From contig NZ_CP107903.1 in assembly GCF_036013955.1 (NCBI RefSeq), positions 4,526,001 to 4,590,000 of the forward strand: DNA of 64,000 bases, given 5' to 3'. Both the position numbers and the translations under genes were made by a program. A model generated the notes under the pieces. It was not told where the DNA came from, did no database searches, and saw only the letters and a program-made list of their open reading frames with translations. Below, piece by piece: positions 8,406 through 17,600 of this stretch (its first letter is position 1; every line of letters begins with the position of its first letter). Origin of the DNA: Streptomyces sp. NBC_00459 (lineage in GTDB: Bacteria; Actinomycetota; Actinomycetes; Streptomycetales; Streptomycetaceae).

Positions 8406-10747
8406 CGGTGTCTCTCCTCGTTGTCCGGGGTGTCCTGCGCGACGGCGAGTGGCAGTCGGAGGCGGACCGCCCCCTTCGGGCCGGTGGTCACGGTGCCGCC
8501 GAGCGCCGCGACCCGTGTGGTCAGCCGCTCCTGTACGGCCAAGGCTGCGGCACGGGGTACCCCGGTGGCCGTGAGCGTCAACGTACCTTTGTCCACGTCC
8601 AGTTCGAGCATCGCGGGCTGCTCGCCGCCGGCCGCGAGCAGCGTCTCGGCGGCGCGGTAGGCGGCCAGGTCGACGGCGGTGGGCAGTCGTTCCGGTACGC
8701 GGTCGGTCAGCCGGATCTCGATGTCCCGTCCGGTGGACCGGAGTTGGTGGGCGAGCAGGTCGAGCGCCTGGAGGGTGGGCTGCGGCCGTAGTTCGGCCTC
8801 TGTCTCGCCCTCCCGGGCGGTGTCGAGCAGGGTGCGCATCGCGGCCAGGGCCTCGCGGGCACGGGTCGCTGTCGCATCGAGTCGGCCTGCCTCCGCCTCG
8901 GTGACCATGTCGGCGGCGCGGGCCAGTACCGTGGTTTCGAGACCGGCGGCGATACGGCGGCGCTCGGTCCAGGCGTCGCGTACGGCCTCCTCGGTCCAGG
9001 CGGCGAGGCGTTCGTCGTGGGCGCGGCGGTCGGCCTGTCGGCGCCGGGTGCGGAGGCGTCCGGCCAGGTGAGCCGCGGTTCCTGTGAGGGCCGCGCCGAC
9101 CGTGGTTCCCGCGACGACCGCCCAGACGGGAGCGGCCGTACCCCGGTCCAGAACCGCGATGGTGGCGGCCACGGCGTGCACCAGCACCGTGAGCACCATG
9201 AGGACTGTGAGGAGAAGGGTGGTGATGTGGCCGCGGGCCGGTGGGGGCCGGTCGCTCACCCCTCTCATGGGGAACCCCGTCGCGAGGGCCGCGCACGTGG
9301 CCAACAGGCTCAGCGCGGGCGGGAGGAGGACGGGACCGCCGTAGTTCCCCAGCGCCATCGCCACCGGCCACAGCAGCGCCAGCCCCAGCAGCATCCCGTA
9401 CGCCGTCCGCGGAGCCCTCCGCAGCCACAGCAGGGCCACCGCCTGGCCCGCCGCCAGCAGGGCGAAGAAGACACCCGCGGACACCCGCGTCGTGCTCGAC
9501 GCCTCGTCGGCCCGGATGACCAGCACGGGCAGCAGTGGCTGCAGGACCAGGCCCGCCGCCGCCACCAGCTGCGCCACGCGGTAACTCCTCGGCGCCGACG
9601 GCTCCACCGTCGTGGCCATACGGCCCGGCAGTACCGCCCGTACCTCCCAACCGCCCTCCGCCGTCGGGCCGCTGTGCACCGTGCCGCCCGCCTCCCGTGC
9701 CCGGGAGCGCAGGAAACCCTGCCCACGGCCACCGCCGAGTCCCGCACCGTGCGCCACCGCACCGGCCGGCGGGGACGTGCTCGTGACCGCGACGTCGGTG
9801 CGGGTGTCGCCGTACCGGCACAGCACCCTCGTATGCGCGCCGGGGGCGTACCGTGCCACGTTGGTCAGCGCCTCGCGCACGATGCCGTACGCCGCCTCCG
9901 CGACGGTGCCGTCCGGCAGGGGGTCGATCTCGCAGTCCACCCGCTGGTCCAGGCGCCGGAACCCGGCGACCAGATCCAGCAGCCGTTCCTCCGGTGACGG
10001 CACATCCCCGCGGGAGGGCGCAGGCGCTCGTACCGCGCCGAGCGCGCGGGTGACCTCGCGGCCGGTCTCGACCGCGAACTCCAGTGCCTCCTGGGCCAGT
10101 TCGGGTCGGCGGTCGCGCAACCCGAGGGCCGCTCCCGCCGTGACCACCACGGCCGTCAGATGGTGGGCGCTGATGTCGTGCAACTCCCGTTCCATACGGC
10201 GCCGTTCGGCCGCCGGGAGCCGGTGGCGCTCGAACTCGGCCCACTTCAGGAGTTGTTCGGCGGCTCGCCGTGCCCGACGGGTTCGTCGTACGCGCAGGCC
10301 GGCGCCGCACACGGCGGAGTACAGCAGAGCGGTCAGGACGAGGTCGAGCCCGTCGCGGTCGCTGAGCCCGTGCAGGCTGATGCCCTGCAAGAACTGCCAG
10401 GCGGCAAGTGCCACCACGCACAACACGGCGGTGAAGGCGTCGCGTTCGGCCGCCACGGTGAACAGGGCCAGCGCGACACCCGCGGTCCCGAGCACCGCCA
10501 TCGCCCCGGCGGGCAGCGGTCCGGCACCCAGCGCGCAGGCGGCGGCGACCACGACGAGGGTGGCCACCGGGCGGGTACGGCGCAGGGCGAGCGCGGCCGT
10601 CACCACTCCGGCGACCAGGGCCGCCACGAGAAGGGAGGCCATGGTGGGGGCAGGGACGGTCCCGCGCACCAGCGGCGCCCCGGGCCACACCACAGCCTGG
10701 GCGCAGATCAGCAGGACCGGGAGCAGCCGGTCGTCAGTTCGATTCAT
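8402..10747 (-). CDS. Double-length histidine kinase with degenerate second half
   Basis: 781 residues, about twice the usual NarL-type kinase length. First half: membrane helices (residues 10-150), the phosphoacceptor helix ERRRMERELHDISAHHL with His190, and a HATPase region with N-box REALTNVARYA. Second half: a new set of about five helices (residues 390-560), then a copy of the same helix, ERRRIAAGLETTVLARA, in which the His-Asp pair is replaced by Glu604-Thr605, and a HATPase-like region whose N-box is replaced by RAAETLLAAGGE. So one active kinase appears fused to a pseudokinase copy. The gene ends in an ATGA overlap with its response regulator. One continuous frame; no frameshift needed. 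Confidence 0.88.
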   Translation of the reverse strand: MNRTDDRLLPVLLICAQAVVWPGAPLVRGTVPAPTMASLLVAALVAGVVTAALALRRTRPVATLVVVAAACALGAGPLPAGAMAVLGTAGVALALFTVAAERDAFTAVLCVVALAAWQFLQGISLHGLSDRDGLDLVLTALLYSAVCGAGLRVRRTRRARRAAEQLLKWAEFERHRLPAAERRRMERELHDISAHHLTAVVVTAGAALGLRDRRPELAQEALEFAVETGREVTRALGAVRAPAPSRGDVPSPEERLLDLVAGFRRLDQRVDCEIDPLPDGTVAEAAYGIVREALTNVARYAPGAHTRVLCRYGDTRTDVAVTSTSPPAGAVAHGAGLGGGRGQGFLRSRAREAGGTVHSGPTAEGGWEVRAVLPGRMATTVEPSAPRSYRVAQLVAAAGLVLQPLLPVLVIRADEASSTTRVSAGVFFALLAAGQAVALLWLRRAPRTAYGMLLGLALLWPVAMALGNYGGPVLLPPALSLLATCAALATGFPMRGVSDRPPPARGHITTLLLTVLMVLTVLVHAVAATIAVLDRGTAAPVWAVVAGTTVGAALTGTAAHLAGRLRTRRRQADRRAHDERLAAWTEEAVRDAWTERRRIAAGLETTVLARAADMVTEAEAGRLDATATRAREALAAMRTLLDTAREGETEAELRPQPTLQALDLLAHQLRSTGRDIEIRLTDRVPERLPTAVDLAAYRAAETLLAAGGEQPAMLELDVDKGTLTLTATGVPRAAALAVQERLTTRVAALGGTVTTGPKGAVRLRLPLAVAQDTPDNEERHR

Positions 10748-11047
10748 GGCGGATCAAGGCTATGGCCGCAGGTGAGCGGCCCGACTCCGGCTGGAGGCGG
10801 ATTCCGGCCTCTTACCTGGGTTGCAGAGTCTCTACCTGTGGTTCGAGGCGCCACTCGTCCTGCGGCGTGAGGACGGCGCCATGCCCCGGCCCTAGGCTCG
10901 AACACATCGAGAACGCGGTCGGCCACCGCTTCTACGACCACCTCCAGGACCGGCTCCACCAGCGGCTCCACCAGAGGTTCGTCCACGGTCTTCCGTGCTC
11001 TTTCGCGTAACCGACCCGACTTTCCAACCAATTCAGGGGGATCTCCC
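10748..11047. other. Intergenic region between divergent genes
   Basis: Divergent promoter space between the kinase gene and the secreted-protein gene. Small overlapping ORFs exist on both strands but none has a good start or family signature. Near 10940-10990 there is a short imperfect repeat of gctccaccag. Nothing else is supported. Confidence 0.5.
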
Positions 11048-11497
11048 ATGTCCAAGCGCGTTCTCTTCTCGTCACTCATCGGTGTCGTCGTCCTCGGCGG
11101 AGTGGCCGCCGGCGGTCTCGCCCTGGCCGCGGGCCCCACGGAGCCGACCCTGGACCGCGGCACGGCTCGCTACACGGCTCCGTCCGACAGCAGCGCGGGC
11201 TCGCTCACCTACACCGTGGACGTGAGCGACGACTCGGGCATCCGAAACCTCAAGGTCCTTGCCTGGCCCGCGAGTTCGAAGCTCGACCCGACCGAGGCGG
11301 AGCTTCGCTCGGCGGAGAGCGCCAAGTGCGGGAGCACCTCGGGCGAGACCACCCGCTGCACCTACACGCTGAAGGTCACGAAGCAGGAGGCTGCCGAACT
11401 GGCCAAGGGCACCTGGTACGTCTCGGCACTGGCGACGGCCAAGGACGGGGGCACGACGTTCGTGCCCGGCGCCGCCACGTTCGACGTCGCACGCTGA
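11048..11497 (+). CDS. DUF5707-like secreted or surface protein
   Basis: 149 residues. MSKRVLFSSLIGVVVLGGVAA is a basic-hydrophobic signal or anchor segment ending near ALAAG (residue 28). The mature part is a predicted beta-rich domain with a pair of cysteines (CGSTSGETTRC) and a pattern SLTYTVDVSDDSGIRNLKVL typical of an Ig-like fold. Length and sequence resemble DUF5707 proteins of Streptomyces, by recollection. GGGGGATCTCCC lies just before the ATG. It appears monocistronic, with a strong hairpin at 11536-11566. Function unknown. Confidence 0.75.
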   Translation: MSKRVLFSSLIGVVVLGGVAAGGLALAAGPTEPTLDRGTARYTAPSDSSAGSLTYTVDVSDDSGIRNLKVLAWPASSKLDPTEAELRSAESAKCGSTSGETTRCTYTLKVTKQEAAELAKGTWYVSALATAKDGGTTFVPGAATFDVAR

Positions 11498-11535
11498 CGC
11501 GCTGACACACAGGTCGAACCGTCGTTCAGTGACGC

Positions 11536-11566
11536 GGTCTGCCGGAAGCGCGGCTTCCGGCAGACC
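11536..11566. terminator. Strong hairpin terminator
   Basis: GGTCTGCCGGAAGC and GCTTCCGGCAGACC form a perfect 14-bp stem with a GCG loop, 38 bases after the stop of the secreted-protein gene. Confidence 0.85.
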
Positions 11567-11681
11567 GATCCCGCCTGTCCGCCGGGCCGGACCGACGGTC
11601 ACAGGTCACCCGCGCACGACACCTGGCTGACAGCCAGTCGGACAGCCGCCAGACAGCGAGAGCCGAGGAGAATCGGAGAGC

Positions 11682-11870
11682 ATGGCCAGTTGCAGGAAGT
11701 GCGGTGTGAGAAAGCACAGTTGGCCCCGCTCCTGTCCAGGGTGCCGCGCCGGGTCGGCCCGGGCGGACGTGGCCATGGCGGGGGCCGATGTGACCGTGGC
11801 GGCAGAGCTGTTCGGGTGGATCAGACGGGCGGTCACAGGCGTCGTGCGGCGGATTCTCGACTGGGCCTGA
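11682..11870 (+). CDS. Small zinc-ribbon-like protein
   Basis: 62 residues. Two CxxC knuckles near the N-terminus (CRKC at 4-7 and CPGC at 18-21) would bind one zinc ion. The remaining part is an amphipathic helix (VAAELFGWIRRAVTGVVRRILDWA). GAGGAG lies 11 bases before the ATG. Small proteins of this shape occur widely in Streptomyces. Function unknown; it follows the terminator of the previous gene, so it has its own promoter. Confidence 0.6.
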   Translation: MASCRKCGVRKHSWPRSCPGCRAGSARADVAMAGADVTVAAELFGWIRRAVTGVVRRILDWA

Positions 11871-12229
11871 CCCAGCGGGCGCGATCCTGCTCCCGAAGCC
11901 GTCGGCATCGATCGCACCGGCCGGGACAGTAAGCATCGGCGGGTCCCTGCCGAGCTCGCTCCAGGGCCACTCCCCGCCCGTCGTCGCGCGCAAAGGCTTG
12001 ACGGCGGCGAGTGGCAATCGTTAACTTCCAGGCTTGACGAGCATGCGAAATCTTGCATGCGATTCGCAATACCGAACAGTCTCGACAGCTTCCCGAGCCG
12101 CCAAGGGCAGGCCGAGGCAAGGACCGGCAACACCTCCCCCGAACAAGACCAGCGCGTAGTCGTCCCTGCGTGTGGGAGCGCTCCCACGTCGATGGCGCGG
12201 ATCAGCGCCCACAGTCAAGAGGAGGAGAC
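11871..12229. other. Regulatory region upstream of the xylanase gene
   Basis: No gene is supported. It contains the CebR-like palindrome at 12172-12187, the direct repeat GCATGCGA at 12041-12048 and 12055-12062, and a TTGACG -35-like box at 12034. Confidence 0.5.
12172..12187. promoter_or_regulatory. CebR-like operator
   Basis: GTGGGAGCGCTCCCAC is a perfect 16-bp palindrome whose 14-bp core TGGGAGCGCTCCCA equals the consensus known for CebR, the LacI-family repressor of cello-oligosaccharide use in Streptomyces. It lies 42 bp before the GH30 gene start. CebR control of this gene is inferred. Confidence 0.8.
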
Positions 12230-13543
12230 ATGACGCAAGGTCGGAACGAGCCCGCGAGCAGCGAGCGGAGGTCGCCGAACCGGAGGACCGTCCTGGCGAC
12301 GCTGGGAGCCCTGCCGGCTCTCACCGCCACGACGTCGGCCGTGGCGGCGTCGAGAGCTGCTGCCGCGACGGCTGCCACCACGGCGGTCGTCGACCCCTCG
12401 GCGCGGCGGCAGACGATCCGGGGCTTCGGCGGCATGACCCACACGGCCTGGATCGGCGACCTGACAGCCGCCCAGCGGGACACGGCGTTCGGCACCGGCG
12501 AGGGCCGGCTGGGGTTCTCCGTGCTGAGGATGCCCGTTCCCGAGAACCAGGCGGACTGGAGCCGTGACCTGGCGACGGCAAAGCGCGCGACCGAGCTCGG
12601 GGCGACCGTCATCGCGTCGCCCTGGAATCCCCCGGCCTCCATGGTCGAGACCTTCGTCCGCGGCACTCAGACGGACGCGAGACGCCTCAGGTACACCATG
12701 TACGGCGCCTATGCCCAGCACCTGAACGACTTCACCACGTTCATGCGGAACAACGGGGTGAACCTGTACGGCATATCGGTGCAGAACGAGCCCGACTACG
12801 CTCAGGACTGGACGTGGTGGACTCCCGCCGAAGTGGTCCGGTTCCTGCGGGAGAACGCCGGCTCGATCGGCACCAGGGTCATCGCACCCGAGTCCTTCCA
12901 GTACCGGAAGAACATCTCGGACCCGATCCTCGACGACTCCACGGCGCTCGCCAACGTGGACATCATCGGGGCCCACCTCTACGGCACGGCGCTCGCGGAC
13001 TTCCCCTATCCCCGCTTCAAGGCAAAGGGCGCGGGCAAGGAACTCTGGATGACCGAGGTCTACCACCCCAACAGCAGCGATTCGGCGGACCTCTGGCCAC
13101 AGGCGCTCGACGTGGGGGAGCACATCCACCACGCCATGGTGGACGCCGAGTTCCAGGCGTACATCTGGTGGTACATCCGGCGCAGCTACGGGCCCATGCG
13201 GGAGGACGGCCGGATCAGCAAGCGCGGTGCCTGCATGGCGCACTTCGCCAGGTTCGTCCGCCCCGGACATGTGCGGGTCGAGGCGACGGCGAACCCGGTG
13301 TCGAACGTCTACGTCTCGGCGTACCTTGGCGGCACGTCCACGGTCGTCGTCGTTGCCGTCAACAAGGGGACGTCCGCGGTGAGCCAGCAGTTCACCCTGA
13401 AGAACAGCACGACGTCCGGTGTCTCGTCCTGGCTGACCGACGCGAGCAGGACCGTCGCACCCCAGGGCACGACGGGTGTGTCGAACGGCTCCTTCACCGT
13501 CACGCTTCCGGCCAGAAGCGTGATGACCTTCGTGACGGCGTGA
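12230..13543 (+). CDS. Secreted GH30-type endo-xylanase/glucuronoxylanase
   Basis: 437 residues. A long n-region with an Arg pair (SPNRRTVLATLGALPALTAT) fits a Tat-type signal peptide. The mature enzyme starts with the GH30 pattern QTIRGFGGMTHTAW and shows SPWNPPASM, the acid/base Glu187 in ISVQNEPDY and the nucleophile Glu276 in LWMTEVYHP. The last 100 residues form the beta-sandwich that GH30 enzymes carry at the C-terminus. The subfamily 8 xylanase role is inferred from length and motifs. AGAGGAGGAGA sits directly before the ATG. The CebR-like operator upstream suggests induction by cello-oligosaccharides, which fits plant cell wall breakdown. Confidence 0.88.
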   Translation: MTQGRNEPASSERRSPNRRTVLATLGALPALTATTSAVAASRAAAATAATTAVVDPSARRQTIRGFGGMTHTAWIGDLTAAQRDTAFGTGEGRLGFSVLRMPVPENQADWSRDLATAKRATELGATVIASPWNPPASMVETFVRGTQTDARRLRYTMYGAYAQHLNDFTTFMRNNGVNLYGISVQNEPDYAQDWTWWTPAEVVRFLRENAGSIGTRVIAPESFQYRKNISDPILDDSTALANVDIIGAHLYGTALADFPYPRFKAKGAGKELWMTEVYHPNSSDSADLWPQALDVGEHIHHAMVDAEFQAYIWWYIRRSYGPMREDGRISKRGACMAHFARFVRPGHVRVEATANPVSNVYVSAYLGGTSTVVVVAVNKGTSAVSQQFTLKNSTTSGVSSWLTDASRTVAPQGTTGVSNGSFTVTLPARSVMTFVTA

Positions 13544-13603
13544 CCGTCCTGCGGGACACGGTGATGACACGGTGAGCCCCTCGTACGGTTCAGCCGCCGA
13601 GGG

Positions 13604-13777
13604 GTGCCGGGCGTGGTTCAAAAAGCGCCCTACAACGGCCACGGCTATCAGAGCGTCTTCTACTTCATCGCCGGCACCTGGCTGGTCGGCGCGATCGTCC
13701 TGGCCCTCTTCGGCACCCGGACGCGCTCGGCGCGCCTCGCCGAGGCGGAGCGGCAACGCGAGGGCGTCCCCGCCTGA
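13604..13777 (+). pseudogene. C-terminal remnant of an MFS transporter
   Basis: A 57-codon stretch in one frame reads as the end of a major facilitator transporter: GYQSVFYFIAGTWLVGAIVL is a last membrane helix followed by FGTRTRSARLAEAERQ, a typical cytoplasmic tail. No other part of the transporter is present upstream, where the xylanase gene ends 60 bp away. It is best read as debris left after a deletion or insertion. Confidence 0.6.
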
Positions 13778-13793
13778 GGCGGGCGGCCCGACC

Positions 13794-13837
13794 GTCGTGG
13801 TGGCCGCCGCCGTCCCGCCTGAGGCGGCCACCACGAC
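13794..13837. terminator. Hairpin terminator
   Basis: GTCGTGGTGGCCGCC and GGCGGCCACCACGAC form a perfect 15-bp stem with a 14-base loop, just after the transporter remnant. It was probably the terminator of that lost gene. Confidence 0.75.
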
Positions 13838-13949
13838 AACCATGCGGACCTTCGACGACTCGTCGCTGACCGTCGTCCGCTGCCGCTGGTGGGCTCGGGC
13901 CATGCCCGCCCCGTACCCGGATCCGCTGCGCTACGCTCCGCTCCGCGCC

Positions 13950-14462
13950 ATGAAGCTGAAGGCGGCGGTCACACTGGTTCTCGTCGGCGCGGGCGGCATG
14001 GCCACCCTCGCGGCAACGGGAGTGTGGGCGCTGTCGAGTGGGCTGCTCTACGGCTGTACCGAGGCTGACGAAGAACTCGCCCCCACACTGGCGTCCTTGT
14101 CCGTCCTCGACGCGCACCCGAGCCAGACGCAGCCGCAGGACGAGCGGTACTCCGGATGCGACGAGGATGACGGATTCGCCTACGCCGGGCAGTCCTACCG
14201 ATTCACGACCCCCCGAGCCGACGTGCTGGCCTTCCACCGCCAGGCCGCCGCGGCGGACGGCTGGCGACTCAAGAGCGCCGACCCTTCGCCGTCCCCGGCA
14301 CCCGGCAGCCTCGCGGTCGACATCTCGGCGCTCTGCTTCGAGAAGCCCGTCGCGGGCACTACCGCCCATCTCGCTGTGTGGTTCCCCGGCGATCTCGGGG
14401 ACAGCCCCGACGAATACGGCCTGGAGGTCACAGCCAGCCATGACGGCACCGCCTGGTGCTGA
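13950..14462 (+). CDS. Hypothetical membrane-anchored or secreted protein
   Basis: 170 residues. MKLKAAVTLVLVGAGGMATLAATGVWALSSG (split as a basic start plus a long hydrophobic run) is an uncleaved anchor or signal segment. The outer part has four cysteines (YGCTEAD, YSGCDED, SALCFEK and the final Cys), likely two disulfides, and a pattern resembling small exported Streptomyces proteins of unknown function. A start at ATG 13902 is also possible, adding 16 residues; neither has a convincing ribosome site. It converges on the rhamnosidase gene. Confidence 0.65.
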   Translation: MKLKAAVTLVLVGAGGMATLAATGVWALSSGLLYGCTEADEELAPTLASLSVLDAHPSQTQPQDERYSGCDEDDGFAYAGQSYRFTTPRADVLAFHRQAAAADGWRLKSADPSPSPAPGSLAVDISALCFEKPVAGTTAHLAVWFPGDLGDSPDEYGLEVTASHDGTAWC

Positions 14463-14663
14463 CCCCGCGAACGGCACGGCCCCCTCGTCGAGCCGTCTGG
14501 GCAGGGGCCTGACCTTTCACAGGTCGGGCCCGGGAGGCGAGGGCGAGGAAATCGCCTCGGTTCTCTCGAACGCGGCGATGCGCCGCCGTATATCGGTGAA
14601 GCCGGCACGGCCCGCCCCGGCACGTGGGTGTGCGCAGGGGCGGGCCGCTGTGGACGGGGCTTG

Positions 14664-17600
14664 TTACTTGATGCCGATCTCGGCGAGTTGCAGGCGGAAC
14701 TTGGTGGTCTCGTCGGAGGCCGGGGTGCCGAGTCTGGTGGCCGTCAGGCGGAGGTAGCGGCCGGTGGTGGACGTGAGGGTGTAGGTCTGGGCGGCTCCGG
14801 CCGGGTTGGCCTGGCCGGTGACAGTTCGGGCGGTGGTGTAGGTGGTGGATCCGTCGGGGCGGGTCTGGAGTGTGAAGTCGACGGGGAAGTTCGCCGTCCC
14901 GCCGCCGGTTGCGCCGGCGTCGGTGCGGGGGTGGAGGGTGACGGAGCCGATGGTCCGGTCGGCGCCGAGGTCGACCTCGATCCACACGGGTGTGGCGCTG
15001 ACGTCGGCGGCGGGGAAGTCGATGCTGGTGAAGCCCTTGGCGCCGGTGACGCTGGTGGTGGTGCCCTCCAGGAGCCGGGTCTTGCCCCAGTCGCTGTTCT
15101 CCAGCGTGTAGTTGGCCGTGACCGTGGTCGCGGCGGTGGGGACGGTGAGTTCGGCGAGCTGCAGGCGGAACTTGGTGGACTCGTCGGAGGCGGGGGTGCC
15201 GAGCTTGGTGGCCTGGAGGCGGACGTACCGGGCGGTGGTGGTCTTGAAGCCGTACGTCTGCACCAGCCCCTGGGGGTTGGCCTGGCCGGTGACCGTGCGG
15301 GCGGTGGTGTAGGTGGTGGATCCGTCGGGGCGGGTCTGGAGGGTGAAGTCGACGGGGAAGTTCGCGGTGCCGCCCCCGGCGGCCTGGGTGTCGGTGCGGG
15401 GGAAGAGGCGTACGGCGTCGAGGTCGGTGTCGGCGCCGAGGTCGATCTCCACCCAGACGGGGTTCGCGCTGACATCGGCGGCGGTGAACTCGTTGCTGGT
15501 GTACCCGCGGGCGCCGGACACGCTGGTGAGCTTGCCGTCGGTGAGCCGGTTCCGGCCCCAACTGCTGTTCTCCAGGCTGTTGTTGCTGGTGACCGTCCTG
15601 TTCAGGGCGAGGTTGTCGAGGCGGCCGGTGCCCGTCGCCGTGAACGTCCACGTGCCCGGCTGGACCGTGAAGTAGACGTACGAGGCATCCTTGCCGTCAT
15701 AGGCCAGGCCGCTGACGCTGCCGGTGGATGAACCACCGGTGAAGACCGTCGTGCCGTTCGCCTTGACGACGGGCTGGGAACCGCCATAGGTGGGCACACC
15801 CACGCGGGCTGTCGTCCCGTTCGGCGACGTGAGCGTCAGGGTGGCCTGGGTGCCGTCGCGGGTGATGGCGAAGCGGATGTCGCCCGCGCCGGTGGGCGTC
15901 ACGGTGTTGATCTTCGTGAGGGTGCCGGTCTGCGGGGTGACCTCGTAGGTCGCCCAGCCCGCCGTGGTGGGCCGGACGCCGGCGGCGTACGCGGACAGGG
16001 CGTACAGCGGGCCGCCGTTCCAGGCGTGGTTGTCGGTGCCCTGCGACTTGACCCACACCTCCCACAGGGTGTGGCAGGCGGGATCGGCGACCTGTGCGGC
16101 GAAGCGGTTGCGCATCCGCTCCTCGGCGACCGTGGCCGCACCCATGAGGTACAGCGCCTCCAGGACGTAGAACTCCATGTAGGGGCTGGCGTTGAGGTGG
16201 GTGCGCAGCACGTTGGTGATCGCCGGGTAGTGGCCGGGGGTGGCCAGGCCCGCGACGACGGCGAGGGCGTTGGCCCGGTCGTCGGTGTCGCCGGTGTAGG
16301 CGGGAGAGCGGTACTCGTTCTTCGTGGAGTTCCACAGAAGAGAATCGAAGTTGGCCTTGATGCTGGTGCGCTGGGCCTGCCATCCGGCGACGTCCGCGGT
16401 GTTGCCGCTGAGGGTGGCGAGCTTGGCGGCGGTGTCCAGGGCCAGGTAGTACCAGCAGTTGTTCAGGACGCGGGTGTCGATGTTGCTGCCCCAGTCCTGC
16501 CAGTCCCAGTCGCCGGTGCGGTGGGCCACCAGTCCGTCGCTGCCCAGGCCCCACAGGTCCAGGTACTTCTTCACCGCCGGGTAGGCGCCGGTGACCGTGC
16601 TCGTGTCGCCGGTGTAGAGGTGGAACGTCCAGAACGACCACACCGACGCGAGCATCTGGTTGGGCAGTTCGGCGGTCCAGATGGTCGAGGGCATCGGGGA
16701 GTAGAGCGCCCCGCTGTCCTTCTGCCAGGAGGCCAGCTGCGCGATGGCCTTCTTGCCGAGGGCGTGGGAGTTGGTGTCGAAGGTGTAGAAACCTTCCTTC
16801 AGCTGGTTGACCACGTCGCCCCACCACTGGGCGCGTTCGCGGGTCGGGCAGTCCATGTAGTTGTCCCGCATGTTGACGTACATGGTGCGGGCGGCCTTGG
16901 TCCACACGGTGTCGAAGAGGGCGTCGCTGCTGGTGAACGACCCGGCGAAGTCCGTGTCGTACCCCGACTCCCGGTACTTCAGCTCCACGATCGTCACGCC
17001 CGCCGGGATGGTGTACCGCACGGCGGTGCCGCTCATCCAGCCCAGCGCCTCGAACTCCTGGACCCCGCCGGTACAGACGTAGGTGGCGCGGACGTTGAAG
17101 ATGGTGGCCTGGTCGATGCCCACCAGGCCCTTGCCGTCGTCGTAGTGGTCGGTCTGGATGCCGATCACCGCGCCGGCCGGGGCGTCGACCTTCAGGTACG
17201 GCGTGACCTGGATGTTGGACGGCAGGGTGGCCCAGATGGCGGTGGAGCCCTGACCGGTGGCCGGGAGCGAGGCGGCGTTGGCGTAGGACTTCAGGCCGGA
17301 ATAACGGAACTGCGGGATCGGACGCTCGACGAGGCCGTTCCAGGGAGTGGTGCCGGCGGCGCCGAAGTCGGTGGGCGCACCCCAGGCGCTGTCGTCGAAG
17401 CCGGCGGACTGCCAGTTCGCCATGGCGGTGGCGTTGCGGGCGTCGTAGTAGACGTTCGATTCCGGCAGCCGGAAGTTGACCTGCGTGCCGCTGGTGTTGT
17501 TCGAGTAGCCCGGGTGGACGGTGTGCTTCCAGCCGGTGTCGCTGACCACCCGGGTCGTGGTCGAACCGGTCTCGATGTCGGACTGGAACAGCAGACCGCC

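Noticed and set aside
10762..11010. Small plus-strand ORF between the kinase and DUF5707-like genes
   Set aside because: No ribosome site, no family, and the opposite strand is equally open.
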